A stretch of 19,327 bases of DNA, from positions 1 to 19,327 of the forward strand of contig JAMDCX010000011.1 of the NCBI GenBank assembly GCA_023489375.1, read 5' to 3'. A program made the position numbers and the translations under genes. The stretch is from Planctomycetota bacterium (lineage in GTDB: Bacteria; Planctomycetota; Phycisphaerae; WQYP01). Below, piece after piece: positions 1-7,892 of this stretch. The notes beneath the pieces are model-generated. The model worked only from the letters and a program-made list of their open reading frames with translations, was not told where the DNA came from and did not search any database. Every line of letters begins with the position of its first letter. The first letter of the stretch is position 1.

Positions 1-12
1 GGGTCCGCCCGA

Positions 13-569
13 ATGACTCCATCCATGCCTACCGTCTCCGTCGTTATCCCTGCATATAACTCCGGCCCATACCTTGATGGGGCTGTGCAATCTGTCATTG
101 CGCAAACATTCACCGATTGGGAATGTATTGTTGTCGATGATGGCTCGACCGAGGATTTATCTCGCGTGGAAAAAATGGATCCGCGCGTGCGGTTGATCCG
201 GCAGGAAAATCGAGGGACTGCGGCCGCACGGAATAATGCGATCCTGCATTCCGTTGGCGAATTTATTGCCTTTTTGGATCACGACGATCGGTGGATGCCG
301 GGTAGATTAGAGAGCATGGTTGGAGTCATTCGGGCGGACCCGCTGGCAGGTGCCGCAGCCCAATCTCAAGCTACCATGCCTTGCGCGGAAGGCTGTTATT
401 ACAACGAATTCATGGTGGGTCTTATCGCAGATGGAATTCATTTGGTATAGTTCTACACGCAATGCGAGAAAATCTCCATACTTTTCGGAATGGCAGGATG
501 AGACTGGATCGGGCATTTGGTCCCTCGTTGGCTGCAATTCGTGACGAGATGTTGCGTCGGGGTGCGTAG
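13..569 (+). pseudogene. Glycosyltransferase family 2, broken (N-terminal part plus out-of-frame tail)
   Basis: From 13 to about 350 the frame encodes a clear GT2 (GT-A fold) N-terminus: VSVVIPAYNSGPYLDGAVQS, then CIVVDDGSTED, ENRGTAAARNNAI and the metal-binding FLDHDDRWMPGRL. Such proteins transfer a sugar from a nucleotide-sugar and usually need about 250-330 residues, but this frame stops at 450 after 145. After about residue 112 the sequence loses family character. Another + frame is open to 569 and ends with a plausible GT2-like tail (RDEMLRRGA). I infer an internal deletion with a frame change that removed the middle of the gene. ATG at 25 (MPTVSVVIPAYN) is as likely a start as ATG at 13, and the frame is open upstream to the window edge, so the true start may lie outside. 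No repeat words are visible here. A sequencing or assembly error is the alternative. Confidence 0.75.
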
Positions 570-643
570 GTTTTTATGGTCGGAGGCGGCCTGGTGACCC
601 CTGTGGTTTAAATAATTTCGAAAAAAAATGCGCTGGGAATTAT

Positions 644-1996
644 GTGATCCATAAGATGGAAGAAGAAAAGTTTAAAATTGATGAGCTGAAAGGCAGCAAC
701 ACAGTGGTAAGCATAACCGGCGCCCTGTCAGATGACGTGGTTAGCAATGGGAACTCCCAGGGTGTTCGACTGGGTAAAAATGGTGCCGATCCCTTTTTCA
801 GCGGCCGCAAACACTTCCCGGAGCTTGACGGCCTGCGCGGGCTAGCCATTCTTATGGTAATGGCCTTTCATTACAGCGGGCTGGTGGAACTTGGAAACTC
901 GATTCCTGCTCGCGCGGCGGATGCGATAGCGGCGCGCGGGTGGATGGGGGTGGACCTTTTTTTTGTGCTCTCCGGCTTCTTGATCACAGGAATACTCGTG
1001 GATAGCAAGGGGCAAGAAAGCTATTTCAAAAATTTCTACGCCCGCCGATTTCTGCGCATCTTTCCGATTTACTATGGTCTGCTGACGGTATTATTCGCCG
1101 GGCTGTGCCTAATAAAATTTGGTGATGGTCATTTATGGGCGTCCGAAAAAACGCTTCACGGTCCGTGGCACGCCCAGATATTCCTCTGGACTTATACGAC
1201 CAACCTCGCATTTGTATTTGGCCATGCCACCTTGCCATATCTCGCACATCTCTGGTCCCTTTCTGTGGAAGAGCAATTTTACATAGTGTGGCCGTTGGCA
1301 ATTTTTCTCGTTCCAAGGCGCTGGCTCCTGCACGCATGTCTGGCACTGATCATAATCGGTGTATTTTCCAGGATCGGCGCTCTAGCTGCTGGCTTGAATG
1401 GCTCGCAGATATATTTTCTAACGCCGTGTAGAATGGATGAATTCGGTATCGGGGCACTTGTCGCTGTAGTGGCTCGGCTTCCGGATTGGGGAATGGGCAG
1501 ATTGGCCAAGCCGTCGCTCTGGATCCTCCTGCCCGCCGCGATCATCGGTGTGCTTTCCGCGGCTGTTCCGGCCACGGCACCCAGGGTGCTTGCGCACGCT
1601 GGAACCGTGCTGGTATTTCTCTCGCTGGCGGTCGCGTTTGCGGCGCTGCTGATTATCGCCAGCGTGCCAATCCGGGGTTTTCGGTGGGTTGGAAGTTTTT
1701 TCCGGCTGCAACCGTTGCGCAGCACGGGAAAATACAGTTACGCCATGTATATTTTGCACGTCCCGGTGATGGGCGTTTGGAGCTTATTACAATTCCATAC
1801 CGAGTTTGGACGGCGTTTCGCTGGTACATTGCCCTTTGGCGTGGGCATGCTCTGCGCCTGCGTGGCCACTACGTATATATTTGCCTACGCTAGCTACCAC
1901 CTGTATGAGAAGCACTTCCTGAAACTCAAGAAATATTTTCCGGAGAAGGTGGGGACGGTGGTTGCGCTGGGGACGAAGCCAGCAAAGAGAATTTAG
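644..1996 (+). CDS. Acyltransferase 3 family membrane protein (OafA/YrhL-like)
   Basis: Multi-pass inner-membrane acyltransferase that O-acylates (often O-acetylates) sugars of surface polysaccharides. Family motifs are all visible: LDGLRGLAILMV (residues 61-72) with the catalytic-type histidine in AFHYSG (H76), DLFFVLSGFLITG (104-116), RRFLRIFPIYY (134-144) and LWSLSVEEQFYIVWP (203-217), followed by a series of hydrophobic segments. At 450 residues it is slightly long because about 55 N-terminal residues precede the core. The start shown is GTG 644; ATG 656 in the same frame is an alternative, and neither has a strong ribosome-binding site. The TAG stop lies at the edge of an R5' repeat. Its neighbours (FkbM methyltransferase, GT61) support a role in decorating a glycan. 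The acyl donor and the exact sugar cannot be read from the sequence. Confidence 0.93.
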   Translation: MIHKMEEEKFKIDELKGSNTVVSITGALSDDVVSNGNSQGVRLGKNGADPFFSGRKHFPELDGLRGLAILMVMAFHYSGLVELGNSIPARAADAIAARGWMGVDLFFVLSGFLITGILVDSKGQESYFKNFYARRFLRIFPIYYGLLTVLFAGLCLIKFGDGHLWASEKTLHGPWHAQIFLWTYTTNLAFVFGHATLPYLAHLWSLSVEEQFYIVWPLAIFLVPRRWLLHACLALIIIGVFSRIGALAAGLNGSQIYFLTPCRMDEFGIGALVAVVARLPDWGMGRLAKPSLWILLPAAIIGVLSAAVPATAPRVLAHAGTVLVFLSLAVAFAALLIIASVPIRGFRWVGSFFRLQPLRSTGKYSYAMYILHVPVMGVWSLLQFHTEFGRRFAGTLPFGVGMLCACVATTYIFAYASYHLYEKHFLKLKKYFPEKVGTVVALGTKPAKRI

Positions 1997-2027
1997 TATT
2001 GCGCATTTGGTATTCCGCGTTTGGTAT
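1994..2027. repeat. R5' repeat (GCGCATTTGGTATTCCGCG) at the acyltransferase stop
   Basis: TAGTATTGCGCATTTGGTAT is the reverse complement of the ATACCAAATGCGCAATACTA string seen downstream near 14920. A second, degenerate copy of the TTTGGTAT word follows at once. The TAG of this element is the stop codon of the acyltransferase gene. No gene is seen between here and the methyltransferase start at 2121. Confidence 0.7.
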
Positions 2028-2120
2028 CGGGCAGTTGAACCTGCTGAGCTCGATGCACTACTTTTGGCACGGGAATCCCGCCCTCCGTGTAATTACGGGC
2101 GTAGAACGGGAGTGAATTTT

Positions 2121-2867
2121 ATGCATAGAATGAAAACGATCGCTAAATGGATGGCCCTTCGCGCTGGCAGGCTGGAAGCCATCCGGAGTCGGATCGGAAG
2201 CGTCGGGTCGCTTTACGGGATACTCCGACGACAGGCTGTATTCCGGCGAACGCAAATTGACCTGGTGATCGATGTTGGTGCCAACGAGGGTCAGTTCGCT
2301 CGGGAAATACGAAATATGTATCATGGCGAAGTCATTTCCTTCGAGCCTGTTTCCGCGGCATACGACAAACTCGTGAAAGCAAGTTCGCATGACCCGCTAT
2401 GGAAGGCAGTGCAGTTGGCATTGGGAGAGGAGAACACAACGGCAAACATCAACGTCGCCCGTTTTGGGACATTCAGTTCGTTCCTGAAAACCAGTGCGTT
2501 TTGCGACAAACACTTTGGCCCGGACGCCGCCGGAATGACGGTAGAAAGTGTGATGGTTCGAAGGCTGGATGAGGTACTGGCAGAAGTTGCCCCGAACCTT
2601 CCTCAGCGCCGACCATTTCTGAAGCTGGATACGCAGGGATTTGACCTGCGCGTGTTGAAGGGACTAGGTGACAAATTGGACCGTTTCTTCGCCATCCAAT
2701 GCGAAATATCAATGATCCCCCTTTATGAGGGAATGCCCCACTGGACAGAGACCATTTCTTTTCTTGAACGGGCGGGTTTCTCCGTTGTGGGTTTCACGCC
2801 TATTGTCGAAGATCGTCTCGCAGTGGTGGAATTTGATTGCCTGATGATCCGAAGCGATCAGGAGTAA
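2121..2867 (+). CDS. FkbM family SAM-dependent methyltransferase
   Basis: Probable sugar O-methyltransferase of the FkbM family (Methyltransf_21), 248 residues from ATG 2121. The SAM-binding motif I is VIDVGANEGQF (49-59), followed by the acidic strand VISFEP (71-76), a central LKLDTQGFDLRVLKG (167-181, equivalent to the family's DVEG block) and a C-terminal AVVEFDCLMIR strand. An open frame extends upstream to 1962, but it crosses the R5' repeat. ATG 2121 has a good GGGAG ribosome-binding site at 2108-2112 with an 8-base spacing, so I choose it. The gene follows the acyltransferase with about 125 bases between and probably shares its transcript. The 195 bases after it (2868-3062) hold no gene or repeat that I recognise. 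A second, divergent FkbM gene lies at 16234. Confidence 0.9.
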   Translation: MHRMKTIAKWMALRAGRLEAIRSRIGSVGSLYGILRRQAVFRRTQIDLVIDVGANEGQFAREIRNMYHGEVISFEPVSAAYDKLVKASSHDPLWKAVQLALGEENTTANINVARFGTFSSFLKTSAFCDKHFGPDAAGMTVESVMVRRLDEVLAEVAPNLPQRRPFLKLDTQGFDLRVLKGLGDKLDRFFAIQCEISMIPLYEGMPHWTETISFLERAGFSVVGFTPIVEDRLAVVEFDCLMIRSDQE

Positions 2868-3062
2868 TTTATCTGAAATAGCGGTTCCCGCAGTCTGTGT
2901 TATACAGCTTTTTTGAAATATCCAACGATCCGACCGGACGAGGATCATCAATTGGATATAAAGCGAGATTGCTGGTTTACCCTGGCGGGGGGAATGCAAC
3001 CACAGTTCTCGTAGAAAATGTAGAACGCGAAATGCCGAATCCATCCCATTAAAGGATAATTC

Positions 3063-4244
3063 TTGAAAAAACTACTGCGCAATACCTACCGCTTTCCTGT
3101 TGTCCAGGCGGCAATTCATCGTTTTGGTCCGGCTGTCTGGCGGCTGTCACCCGAATTGCGTCGAAGAATGACCCCGGAGAGCCGATGGGCACATATTCCC
3201 GGAGCATCCGTCCATCGGTTCGGAAAAGTAGAATATGTCAAACCAATCCAACCGGTTTTTGCAGATAGCGGATTGAACTTTGGTCAACGCATGGTATCTG
3301 CCCGATATCGACTGCCACCGGCATCCATGGTTCGAGTACCTCAAGTATGGTTGGTGGGTAAACATGCAGCACCTGTCACGCTGGAAGGCCAATTGCTTCT
3401 TTCACCATTCCGGGATGCCCCTCGAATCCTGGGCCTTGAACCGCATGATGATATTCTGAATTTTTTATGTGCAGGTCAATATCGCGATAAATCATCGGAA
3501 ATGCATTGGTGCAATGTGTTTCCGCTGGTTAGCCGCTTGGATCCCAATTATTATCACTGGATGGTAGAATCCTGTGGCCAACTGCGATACTTGTCCGCTT
3601 ATAGCGCTGCAACAGGTATACAACCAAAAATCCTTATCCGTGGTGATGGGAATTCCTATATCCGCCAGAGCCTGGAATTGCTCGGTTACGGTCCACATAT
3701 TATTGAATGGCCGAAGGATTCCCCGCCGGTTTTTGTGGAAGGATTAGTTCTTGCGTCATTACCCGGCAACCGCGTGGCCTGTTCTCCGGAAAGCCTGCAA
3801 TGGCTGCGGCAACAATTTCTGGCTGCCGCCGGAGTTGATCCGAAAAATATTAATGGCACACGTAAAATATATATCAGTCGAAAGCCTGGTGGGTGGCGGT
3901 CGGTGGCTAATGATGATGAAGTTGCTGCCAAACTGGAAACAGAAGGTTTTGAAACCTCCCGGCCGGAGGGTTTAACACTGGCGGAGCAAATCCGCCTCTT
4001 TGCCCAGGCTAAAATAATTGTTGGAATGCATGGTGCTGGCCTTACAAACGTATTGTATGCGACAGATGCCTCGATTCTGGAACTTACCGGAGACTACGGC
4101 GGCGGGGAGTACATGAGCATGGTTTCGGGGCTGGGAAATCATTATGCCAGCATGCGCTGTAACACCCATGGCGATGATATTGTTGTGGATTGCAATAAAC
4201 TTCTTCATGCGATTAAGAGGCTATCGTTGAATGCGAAATGCTGA
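3063..4244 (+). CDS. Glycosyltransferase family 61 (DUF563)
   Basis: 393-residue GT61-type glycosyltransferase (PF04577). Diagnostic blocks are NYYHWMVE (162-169), the KILIRGD strand (189-195), KIYISRKPGGWRSVANDDEV (268-287, the family's SR..-..R...N-E region) and IIVGMHGAGLTNVLY (318-332). Bacterial members are often annotated as capsular polysaccharide biosynthesis proteins; the donor and acceptor are unknown here. Translation probably starts at TTG 3063, preceded by AAAGGA (3051-3056) at a good distance; no better ATG lies upstream in frame. The stop TGA (4242-4244) overlaps the ATG of the next glycosyltransferase (4238), indicating translational coupling. The last codons and stop (AATGCGAAATGCTGAATTCTC) resemble R5/R8 repeat words, so the gene end may be repeat-derived. 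Confidence 0.9.
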   Translation: MKKLLRNTYRFPVVQAAIHRFGPAVWRLSPELRRRMTPESRWAHIPGASVHRFGKVEYVKPIQPVFADSGLNFGQRMVSARYRLPPASMVRVPQVWLVGKHAAPVTLEGQLLLSPFRDAPRILGLEPHDDILNFLCAGQYRDKSSEMHWCNVFPLVSRLDPNYYHWMVESCGQLRYLSAYSAATGIQPKILIRGDGNSYIRQSLELLGYGPHIIEWPKDSPPVFVEGLVLASLPGNRVACSPESLQWLRQQFLAAAGVDPKNINGTRKIYISRKPGGWRSVANDDEVAAKLETEGFETSRPEGLTLAEQIRLFAQAKIIVGMHGAGLTNVLYATDASILELTGDYGGGEYMSMVSGLGNHYASMRCNTHGDDIVVDCNKLLHAIKRLSLNAKC

Positions 4245-5662
4245 ATTCTCTGTGCATCCAACCAGAATCTGGGCAATCTGTGAAATCTGTGGATAACCGT
4301 TCATTTGTTAAAATCCTTTTCCTCGACCATACCGCCCAACTGGGTGGTGGTGAACTGGCATTGCTCAGTCTCGCCCAGCGGCTGGACCGCCGGCGATTTC
4401 ATTCCGAGGTCATCCTGTTCGCAGATGGTCCCCTTGCCGCGGCACTTCGCGAATCCAATATTGCCGTGGAAATTCTGCCACTGGCGGAATCCATTCGCAC
4501 AACCGGTCGGGGAACTTTGGGAATTGGCTCTCTGGCTCAACTGAGTGCGGTAACAGGCAGTATTAGGTTTGTCTGGCGCCTGGCCCGGCATATCCGGCAG
4601 AAAAAGCCGGATATTATCCATTGCAATTCACTTAAGGCCGATATCCTGGGTGGTTTGGCCGCCCGTCTTGCCGGTGCGAAAATAATCTGGCATATCCGCG
4701 ACCGTATTGAAACAGATTATCTGCCCGCACCGGTGGTAAAAATATTCCGGTTCCTTGCCCGGCACGTGCCGCATGAAATCATCGCCAATTCCCATGCCAC
4801 CCTGGAAACGCTCCATCTTCCGTCGTCAAAACCATCTGCGGTGGTCTATTCCGGTATCTCAACACCCGCCGCTGTGCCAAATGCCCAATGCCAAATACCA
4901 AATGCTAAGTGCCCAATACTGGATGCTGAATACCAGAATTCTGATTCTGCAATTACTGATAATACTGTCTCTGTGTCCTCTGTGGCAAATAATCCAGAAC
5001 CTGGAATCTTAAATCTGGAAGACAATAATGCAAGTGAAGCGCTTCCAAACTCTCCTAACTCCTCAACTAATTCCTTTGTGTCTTCGTGTCTTCGTGGTGA
5101 ACAATCATTTCCCGTCATTGTTCTTGTCGGCCGTATTTCCCCATGGAAAGGCCAGGATATTTTCATCCGCTCCGCCGGCCAGGTACTTAAAACTTTCCCC
5201 GATTGCCGGTTCCAGATCGTTGGCTCCGCTCTCTTTGGTGAAGATGCCCTGGAAACGCAGTTAAAACAATTGGCCGCTTCGTTGGGTGTGGGTGATCGGG
5301 TGGAATTTCTCGGCTTCCGCAAAGATGTTCCCGAAATCATCGCCGCAGGCACCCTGCTGGTCCATGCCTCCACCGTGTCCGAACCATTCGGTCAGGTCAT
5401 TATTCAGGCCATGGCTGAATGTAAACCGGTGGTGGCAACCCGTGGCGGGGGTGTATTGGAAATTGTGGATGATGGTGTTACCGGCCTGTTGGTGCCAATG
5501 AAAGATGTCCATGCCATGGCCGATGCAATATGTAAAATTTTATCCAATCCCGATCAAGCCGCCGAAATGGGCCGTGCCGGGAATAAGAAGTTCCTGGAAA
5601 AGTTCACCATTGAAAAGACCATTGAAAATTTGCAGGAGGTTTACGCGGCAATGAGCAGTTAG
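4238..5662 (+). CDS. GT4 glycosyltransferase with repeat-built interdomain insert
   Basis: GT-B fold retaining glycosyltransferase, 474 residues against about 370-390 for the family. N-domain: VKILFLDHTAQLGGGELAL (24-42), with DIIHCNSLKA and IIWHIRDR further on, ending at VVYSGIS. C-domain: IVLVGRISPWKGQDIF, VEFLGFRKDV, then SEPFGQVIIQAMAE, a glycine-rich RGGGVLEIVDDGVTGLLV and a normal helical end. Residues about 210-290 between the domains are not GT sequence; they are concatenated R5, R8, R1' and R2' repeats read in frame. Residues about 10-20 (GQSVKSVDN) are also the R7' repeat, so the N-terminus is repeat-derived. The second glutamate of the E-x7-E motif is Gln (E382/Q390). ATG 4238 overlaps the GT61 stop. 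Activity is likely if the linker insert is tolerated, but is not provable here. Confidence 0.93.
   Translation: MLNSLCIQPESGQSVKSVDNRSFVKILFLDHTAQLGGGELALLSLAQRLDRRRFHSEVILFADGPLAAALRESNIAVEILPLAESIRTTGRGTLGIGSLAQLSAVTGSIRFVWRLARHIRQKKPDIIHCNSLKADILGGLAARLAGAKIIWHIRDRIETDYLPAPVVKIFRFLARHVPHEIIANSHATLETLHLPSSKPSAVVYSGISTPAAVPNAQCQIPNAKCPILDAEYQNSDSAITDNTVSVSSVANNPEPGILNLEDNNASEALPNSPNSSTNSFVSSCLRGEQSFPVIVLVGRISPWKGQDIFIRSAGQVLKTFPDCRFQIVGSALFGEDALETQLKQLAASLGVGDRVEFLGFRKDVPEIIAAGTLLVHASTVSEPFGQVIIQAMAECKPVVATRGGGVLEIVDDGVTGLLVPMKDVHAMADAICKILSNPDQAAEMGRAGNKKFLEKFTIEKTIENLQEVYAAMSS
4865..5107 (+). repeat. In-frame composite repeat insert (R5-R8-R1'-R2') in GT4
   Basis: About 240 bases encoding a low-complexity linker. 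Order: R5 words (AATGCCCAATGCCAAATACC onward, 4878-4925), R8-like AATTCTGATTCTG (4936-4950), R1' (CTCTGTGTCCTCTGTGGC, 4970-4987), an AACCTGGAATCTTAAATCTGG block also present in the 10733 gene's insert, an AGCGCTTCC block, and R2' (TTTGTGTCTTCGTGTCTTCG, 5076-5095). Every one of these strings recurs in intergenic DNA of this window. No stop codon occurs in the GT frame. Confidence 0.88.
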
Positions 5663-5679
5663 AAGAATGTGGCATTTAG

Positions 5680-5966
5680 AAGTGGGCACGGGAGCATGTA
5701 GCATTTAGCATTTGGTATTGAGCATTTGGTATTTAGAATTTAGAATTTAGCATTTAGAAGATTGGGGGACGGTGGATTCACAAGATAATTTAGCCACAGA
5801 GATCACAGAGATCACAGAGGGACCGGGGGGAAACAACGATTAATAAATGTAGACTATTTCACTTTATTCTCTGTGAACTCTGTGCCCTCTGTGGCAACCG
5901 TCATCGTTGATCGTCCGTTGAGAAAAAATCATATTGAATCAATACGCTGAAAAATGGGAAAAATAA
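5680..5966. repeat. Intergenic repeat block: R5' words and MITE-like unit A
   Basis: No gene is seen between 5663 and 5966. From 5690 to 5760 there are degenerate R5' words (GCATTTAGCATTTGGTATTG repeated). From 5793 to 5895 lies an inverted-repeat unit: R1 words, a spacer AACGATTAATAAATGTAGAC, then R1' words ending CTCTGTGGC. The ends are reverse complements, so the unit could fold into a long hairpin. The remaining bases up to 5966 carry the GGGAA ribosome-binding site (5956-5960) of the PIN gene. Confidence 0.85.
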
Positions 5967-6443
5967 ATGTCCTACCACTTGACTTGCCCCATTCGAGTGT
6001 ATGCCGATACCTCAGTTTATGGTGGTGTTTTTGATCGGCAGTTCTCACATGCCAGCAAAGGCTTTTTCGATAAAGTTGCTAATGGAAGGTTTCTTCTGGT
6101 GGTTTCGCCGGTAATAAGCGAAGAAATCCGGCACGCTCCTCAACGTGTGCGGGATTTGTTTGACCAGTTCCGAGGCGGTGCTGAACTCGCGGCCGTCGGT
6201 GCTGACGCAATTGCAATGCAAGCCGCCTACATGCGGGCGGGAATTGTCGGGCCTAATTGGGAAGCCGATGCCCTGCACGTTGCATTGGCGACCGTGGCCC
6301 GGTGTCCCATGATCGTCAGTTGGAACTTTAAGCACATAGTGCATTTCCAGAAGATTCCTTTGTATAATGGGGTAAATATTTCGCTTGGCCATGGGCCAAT
6401 CGGAATTTATACCCCCTTGGAGGTCATTGCCGATGAAGAATAA
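5967..6443 (+). CDS. PIN-domain protein, VapC-like toxin
   Basis: 158-residue PIN-domain protein, a probable metal-dependent RNase toxin of a type II toxin-antitoxin pair. The fold's acidic positions are visible: RVYADTSVYGG (D14), SPVISEEI (E52/E53), NWEADALHVALA (D101), and the final VSWNFKHIVHFQKI block with IYTPLEVI at the end, typical of this VapC subgroup. Start ATG 5967 has GGGA at 5956-5959. The small downstream gene overlaps its end by 11 bases and has the look of the cognate partner. The order toxin first, antitoxin second is the reverse of canonical vapBC. The pair lies in repeat-rich DNA and interrupts the polysaccharide cluster, consistent with a mobile accessory module. The cellular RNA target is unknown. 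Confidence 0.85.
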   Translation: MSYHLTCPIRVYADTSVYGGVFDRQFSHASKGFFDKVANGRFLLVVSPVISEEIRHAPQRVRDLFDQFRGGAELAAVGADAIAMQAAYMRAGIVGPNWEADALHVALATVARCPMIVSWNFKHIVHFQKIPLYNGVNISLGHGPIGIYTPLEVIADEE

Positions 6444-6633
6444 TATTGACTGCATTGCGATGAAACGGCGTGGCTCGTTGCGGGTTCACCATCGCCTTAA
6501 AGGAATGAGCCTTGAGGAGCAGCTTGAGTATTGGAACGGCAGAAATGTGGCTTTCAGGCGGCAGCAGGAGGCGCTCAAGGCCGGCAAACCGCGCCGCCGC
6601 TGGACAATGAAACGCGGGGTTGCTAAAAAATAA
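6433..6633 (+). CDS. Small basic partner of the PIN toxin, probable antitoxin
   Basis: 66-residue protein beginning MKNNIDCIAMKRRGSLRVHH, with a KGMSLEEQLEYWNGRN helix and a C-terminus rich in Arg and Lys (GKPRRRWTMKR). I recognise the pattern D-C-(I/V)-x-M-(K/R)-x-x-(G/A) plus (M)(S/T)xEE(Q/E)xxYW from small proteins encoded next to PIN toxins of this type, hence the antitoxin call; this is pattern memory, not a search. ATG 6433 has a strong GGAGG at 6419-6423 inside the toxin gene and overlaps the toxin end by 11 bases, so translation is coupled. The open frame extends upstream to 6385, but that start would overlap the toxin further and has no ribosome-binding site. Confidence 0.75.
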   Translation: MKNNIDCIAMKRRGSLRVHHRLKGMSLEEQLEYWNGRNVAFRRQQEALKAGKPRRRWTMKRGVAKK

Positions 6634-6635
6634 CC

Positions 6636-6926
6636 AGCCACAGAGATCACAGAGAACACAGAGATCACAGAGGACGGGGGGAGTTCACCACGAAGAAACG
6701 AAGACACAACGAACAAAGATCAAAGATCAATGAGCAATGAACAAAGATAATTAGCCACAGAGATCACAGAGAACACAGAGTGACGGGGGAAACAACGATT
6801 AATAAATGTAGACTATTTCACTTTTTACTATGTGAACTCTGTGTCCTCTGTGGCTTACAATGCTAAATGCCAAATGTTAAAAATAATCTACCACAGAGAT
6901 CACAGAGAACACAGAGGGCAAGGGGA
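6636..6926. repeat. Repeat block: R1, R2, R6, MITE-like unit B, R5, R1
   Basis: Between the antitoxin and the GxxExxY gene the order is: R1 words (6637-6675), R2 (TTCACCACGAAGAAACGAAG, 6685-6710), R6-like words (AAAGATCAATGAGCAATGAA, 6715-6747), inverted unit B (6754-6854: R1, spacer AACGATTAATAAATGTAGAC, R1'), R5 (AATGCTAAATGCCAAATG, 6859-6876) with AAAAATAATCT, and a single R1 (6891-6917). From 6927 to 6976 only the approach to the next gene is seen, ending in its GGGAGG ribosome-binding site. Confidence 0.85.
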
Positions 6927-6988
6927 ATAGCAGATGTTGGGCCGGGTGGCTGGCATATGAAATTGATGGAGATTGTGGGAGGTTTATT

Positions 6989-7351
6989 ATGGATAATTTG
7001 ACTGAAAAAATTATTGCTGCGGCTATTGAGGTTCATCGGTATCTAGGGCCGGGACTGCTGGAATCAATATATGAGGAGGCACTTTGCCACGAACTGTCAT
7101 TACGCGGCATCGCGGTGGAGCGGCAGGTTGAGCGGGATGTCATTTACAAAGGTGTGGCAATAAAAGGGCAACGAATAGACCTGTTGGTGCAGGGTGAAGT
7201 TGTGGTCGAATTAAAATCACTTGCCAGCACCCCCGATATTGCGAAAGCTCAGACCTTGTCTTATTTGAAATCAACCGGCCTTACGCGAGCGCTGTTGATT
7301 AATTTTGGGTGCCCGCGGCTGGTTGATGGTTTAACAAGAATCTCGTTATAG
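6989..7351 (+). CDS. GxxExxY family protein, PD-(D/E)XK nuclease fold (copy 1, intact)
   Basis: 120-residue member of the GxxExxY family (TIGR04256 / PDDEXK_3). The name motif is G22-L-L-E25-S-I-Y28 in YLGPGLLESIYEEAL, and the nuclease-type residues are D64 in RIDLLVQ and E74-L-K76 in VVVELKSL, a D-(x)n-E-x-K arrangement. The C-terminus LINFGCPRLVDGLTRISL is typical. The family's function is not established; the fold predicts DNA or RNA cleavage. ATG 6989 has GGGAGG at 6977-6982, spacing 6. The gene stands alone between R1 repeats, and the last base of its TAG stop is the first base of MITE-like unit C, so gene and repeat are directly joined. It could be the endonuclease of a repeat-mobilising system; that is a hypothesis from position only. 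Confidence 0.88.
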   Translation: MDNLTEKIIAAAIEVHRYLGPGLLESIYEEALCHELSLRGIAVERQVERDVIYKGVAIKGQRIDLLVQGEVVVELKSLASTPDIAKAQTLSYLKSTGLTRALLINFGCPRLVDGLTRISL

Positions 7352-7460
7352 CCACAGAGATCACAGAGATCACAGAGAACACAGAGGGACGGAGGAGATA
7401 ACGATCGATAAGTGTAAACTATATCACTTTATTCTCTGTGAACTCTGTGTCCTCTGTGGC
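7351..7460. repeat. MITE-like inverted unit C (R1 ... R1')
   Basis: Left arm: four R1 words from GCCACAGAG. Centre: GGAGGAGATAACGATCGATAA then GTAAACTATATCACTT. Right arm: R1' words ending CTCTGTGGC. About 110 bases with terminal inverted repeats of about 25. Followed by TAATAATGCTAAATG and AAAAATAACC, the same 3' flank that follows units D and E. Confidence 0.85.
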
Positions 7461-7880
7461 TAATAATGCTAAATGTTAAAAATAACCAGCCACAGAGATC
7501 ACAGAGGTCACAGAGGGACGGGGGGTTACGGGTTATAGGTTTAGCCGGGCAGGGAGCTGGCGGCGGTTATAACGGGGATGTTCACCACAAAGAAACGAAG
7601 ACACGAAGAGACGTGGGGATTCACAAAGAGGTAGCAGAGGTTATGGAGGGACGGATAAACACCCTATAGACCTCTTTTTCCTCCTTTACCTCCTTGTGAA
7701 TAACCGTAAGTAATAGGATACGAAGGGTGTTGATTTTACGATGAGGTACAGGAGATAATGGAGGATTTGATGAATGGTGACGGATTGCAGCGCAGCGCCC
7801 GCTCCTGACTCCTGGGTTCTACAGTAGTAAATCTCTGTGGCCCCCCCGGTCTTCCGTGGTGAATCTTTTTATTTGTTGGA
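7461..7880. repeat. Composite R1-R3-R2-R4 and R4' unit, no gene
   Basis: 7489-7650 is a composite in fixed order: R1 (7489-7515), R3 (GGTTTAGCCGGGCAGGGAGC), R2 (TTCACCACAAAGAAACGAAG), R4 (ATTCACAAAGAGGTAGCAGA). An open 67-codon frame crosses it but is wholly repeat sequence. 7671-7740 is an R4' element with a longer tail (CTCCTTGTGAATAACCGTAA ... CGAAGGGTGTTGATTTTAC) repeated at 17482-17550. 7785-7860 holds fragments of other words (GCAGCGCAGCGCCCGCTCC, TCCTGACTCCTGGGTTCT, a degenerate R1'/R2' end). No credible gene is seen. Confidence 0.8.
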
Positions 7881-7886
7881 TATAAT
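7881..7886 (+). promoter_or_regulatory. Possible -10 box TATAAT directly before DUF433 start
   Basis: TATAAT at 7881-7886 lies 6 bases before ATG 7893 in GGATATAATAGACATATGG. If used as a sigma-70-type -10 box, the transcript would begin at or next to the start codon, giving a leaderless antitoxin message. No clear TTGACA-like -35 box is visible at the expected distance, and no Shine-Dalgarno precedes the ATG. Low confidence. Confidence 0.3.
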
Positions 7887-7892
7887 AGACAT

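Noticed and set aside
4846..5373. 175-codon open frame on the minus strand
   Set aside because: It is a shadow of the GT4 C-domain and the repeat insert; the + strand has all GT4 motifs in the same stretch.
5663..5966. Unit A hairpin as an intrinsic terminator of the GT4 transcript
   Set aside because: The stem is long and AT/GC mixed with a central spacer of about 50 bases, and no T-run follows; the same unit recurs in several contexts unrelated to gene ends.
7466..7669. 67-codon open frame as a small gene
   Set aside because: Every residue derives from R1-R3-R2-R4 words and there is no ribosome-binding site. It is useful only as evidence that the composite is stop-free.
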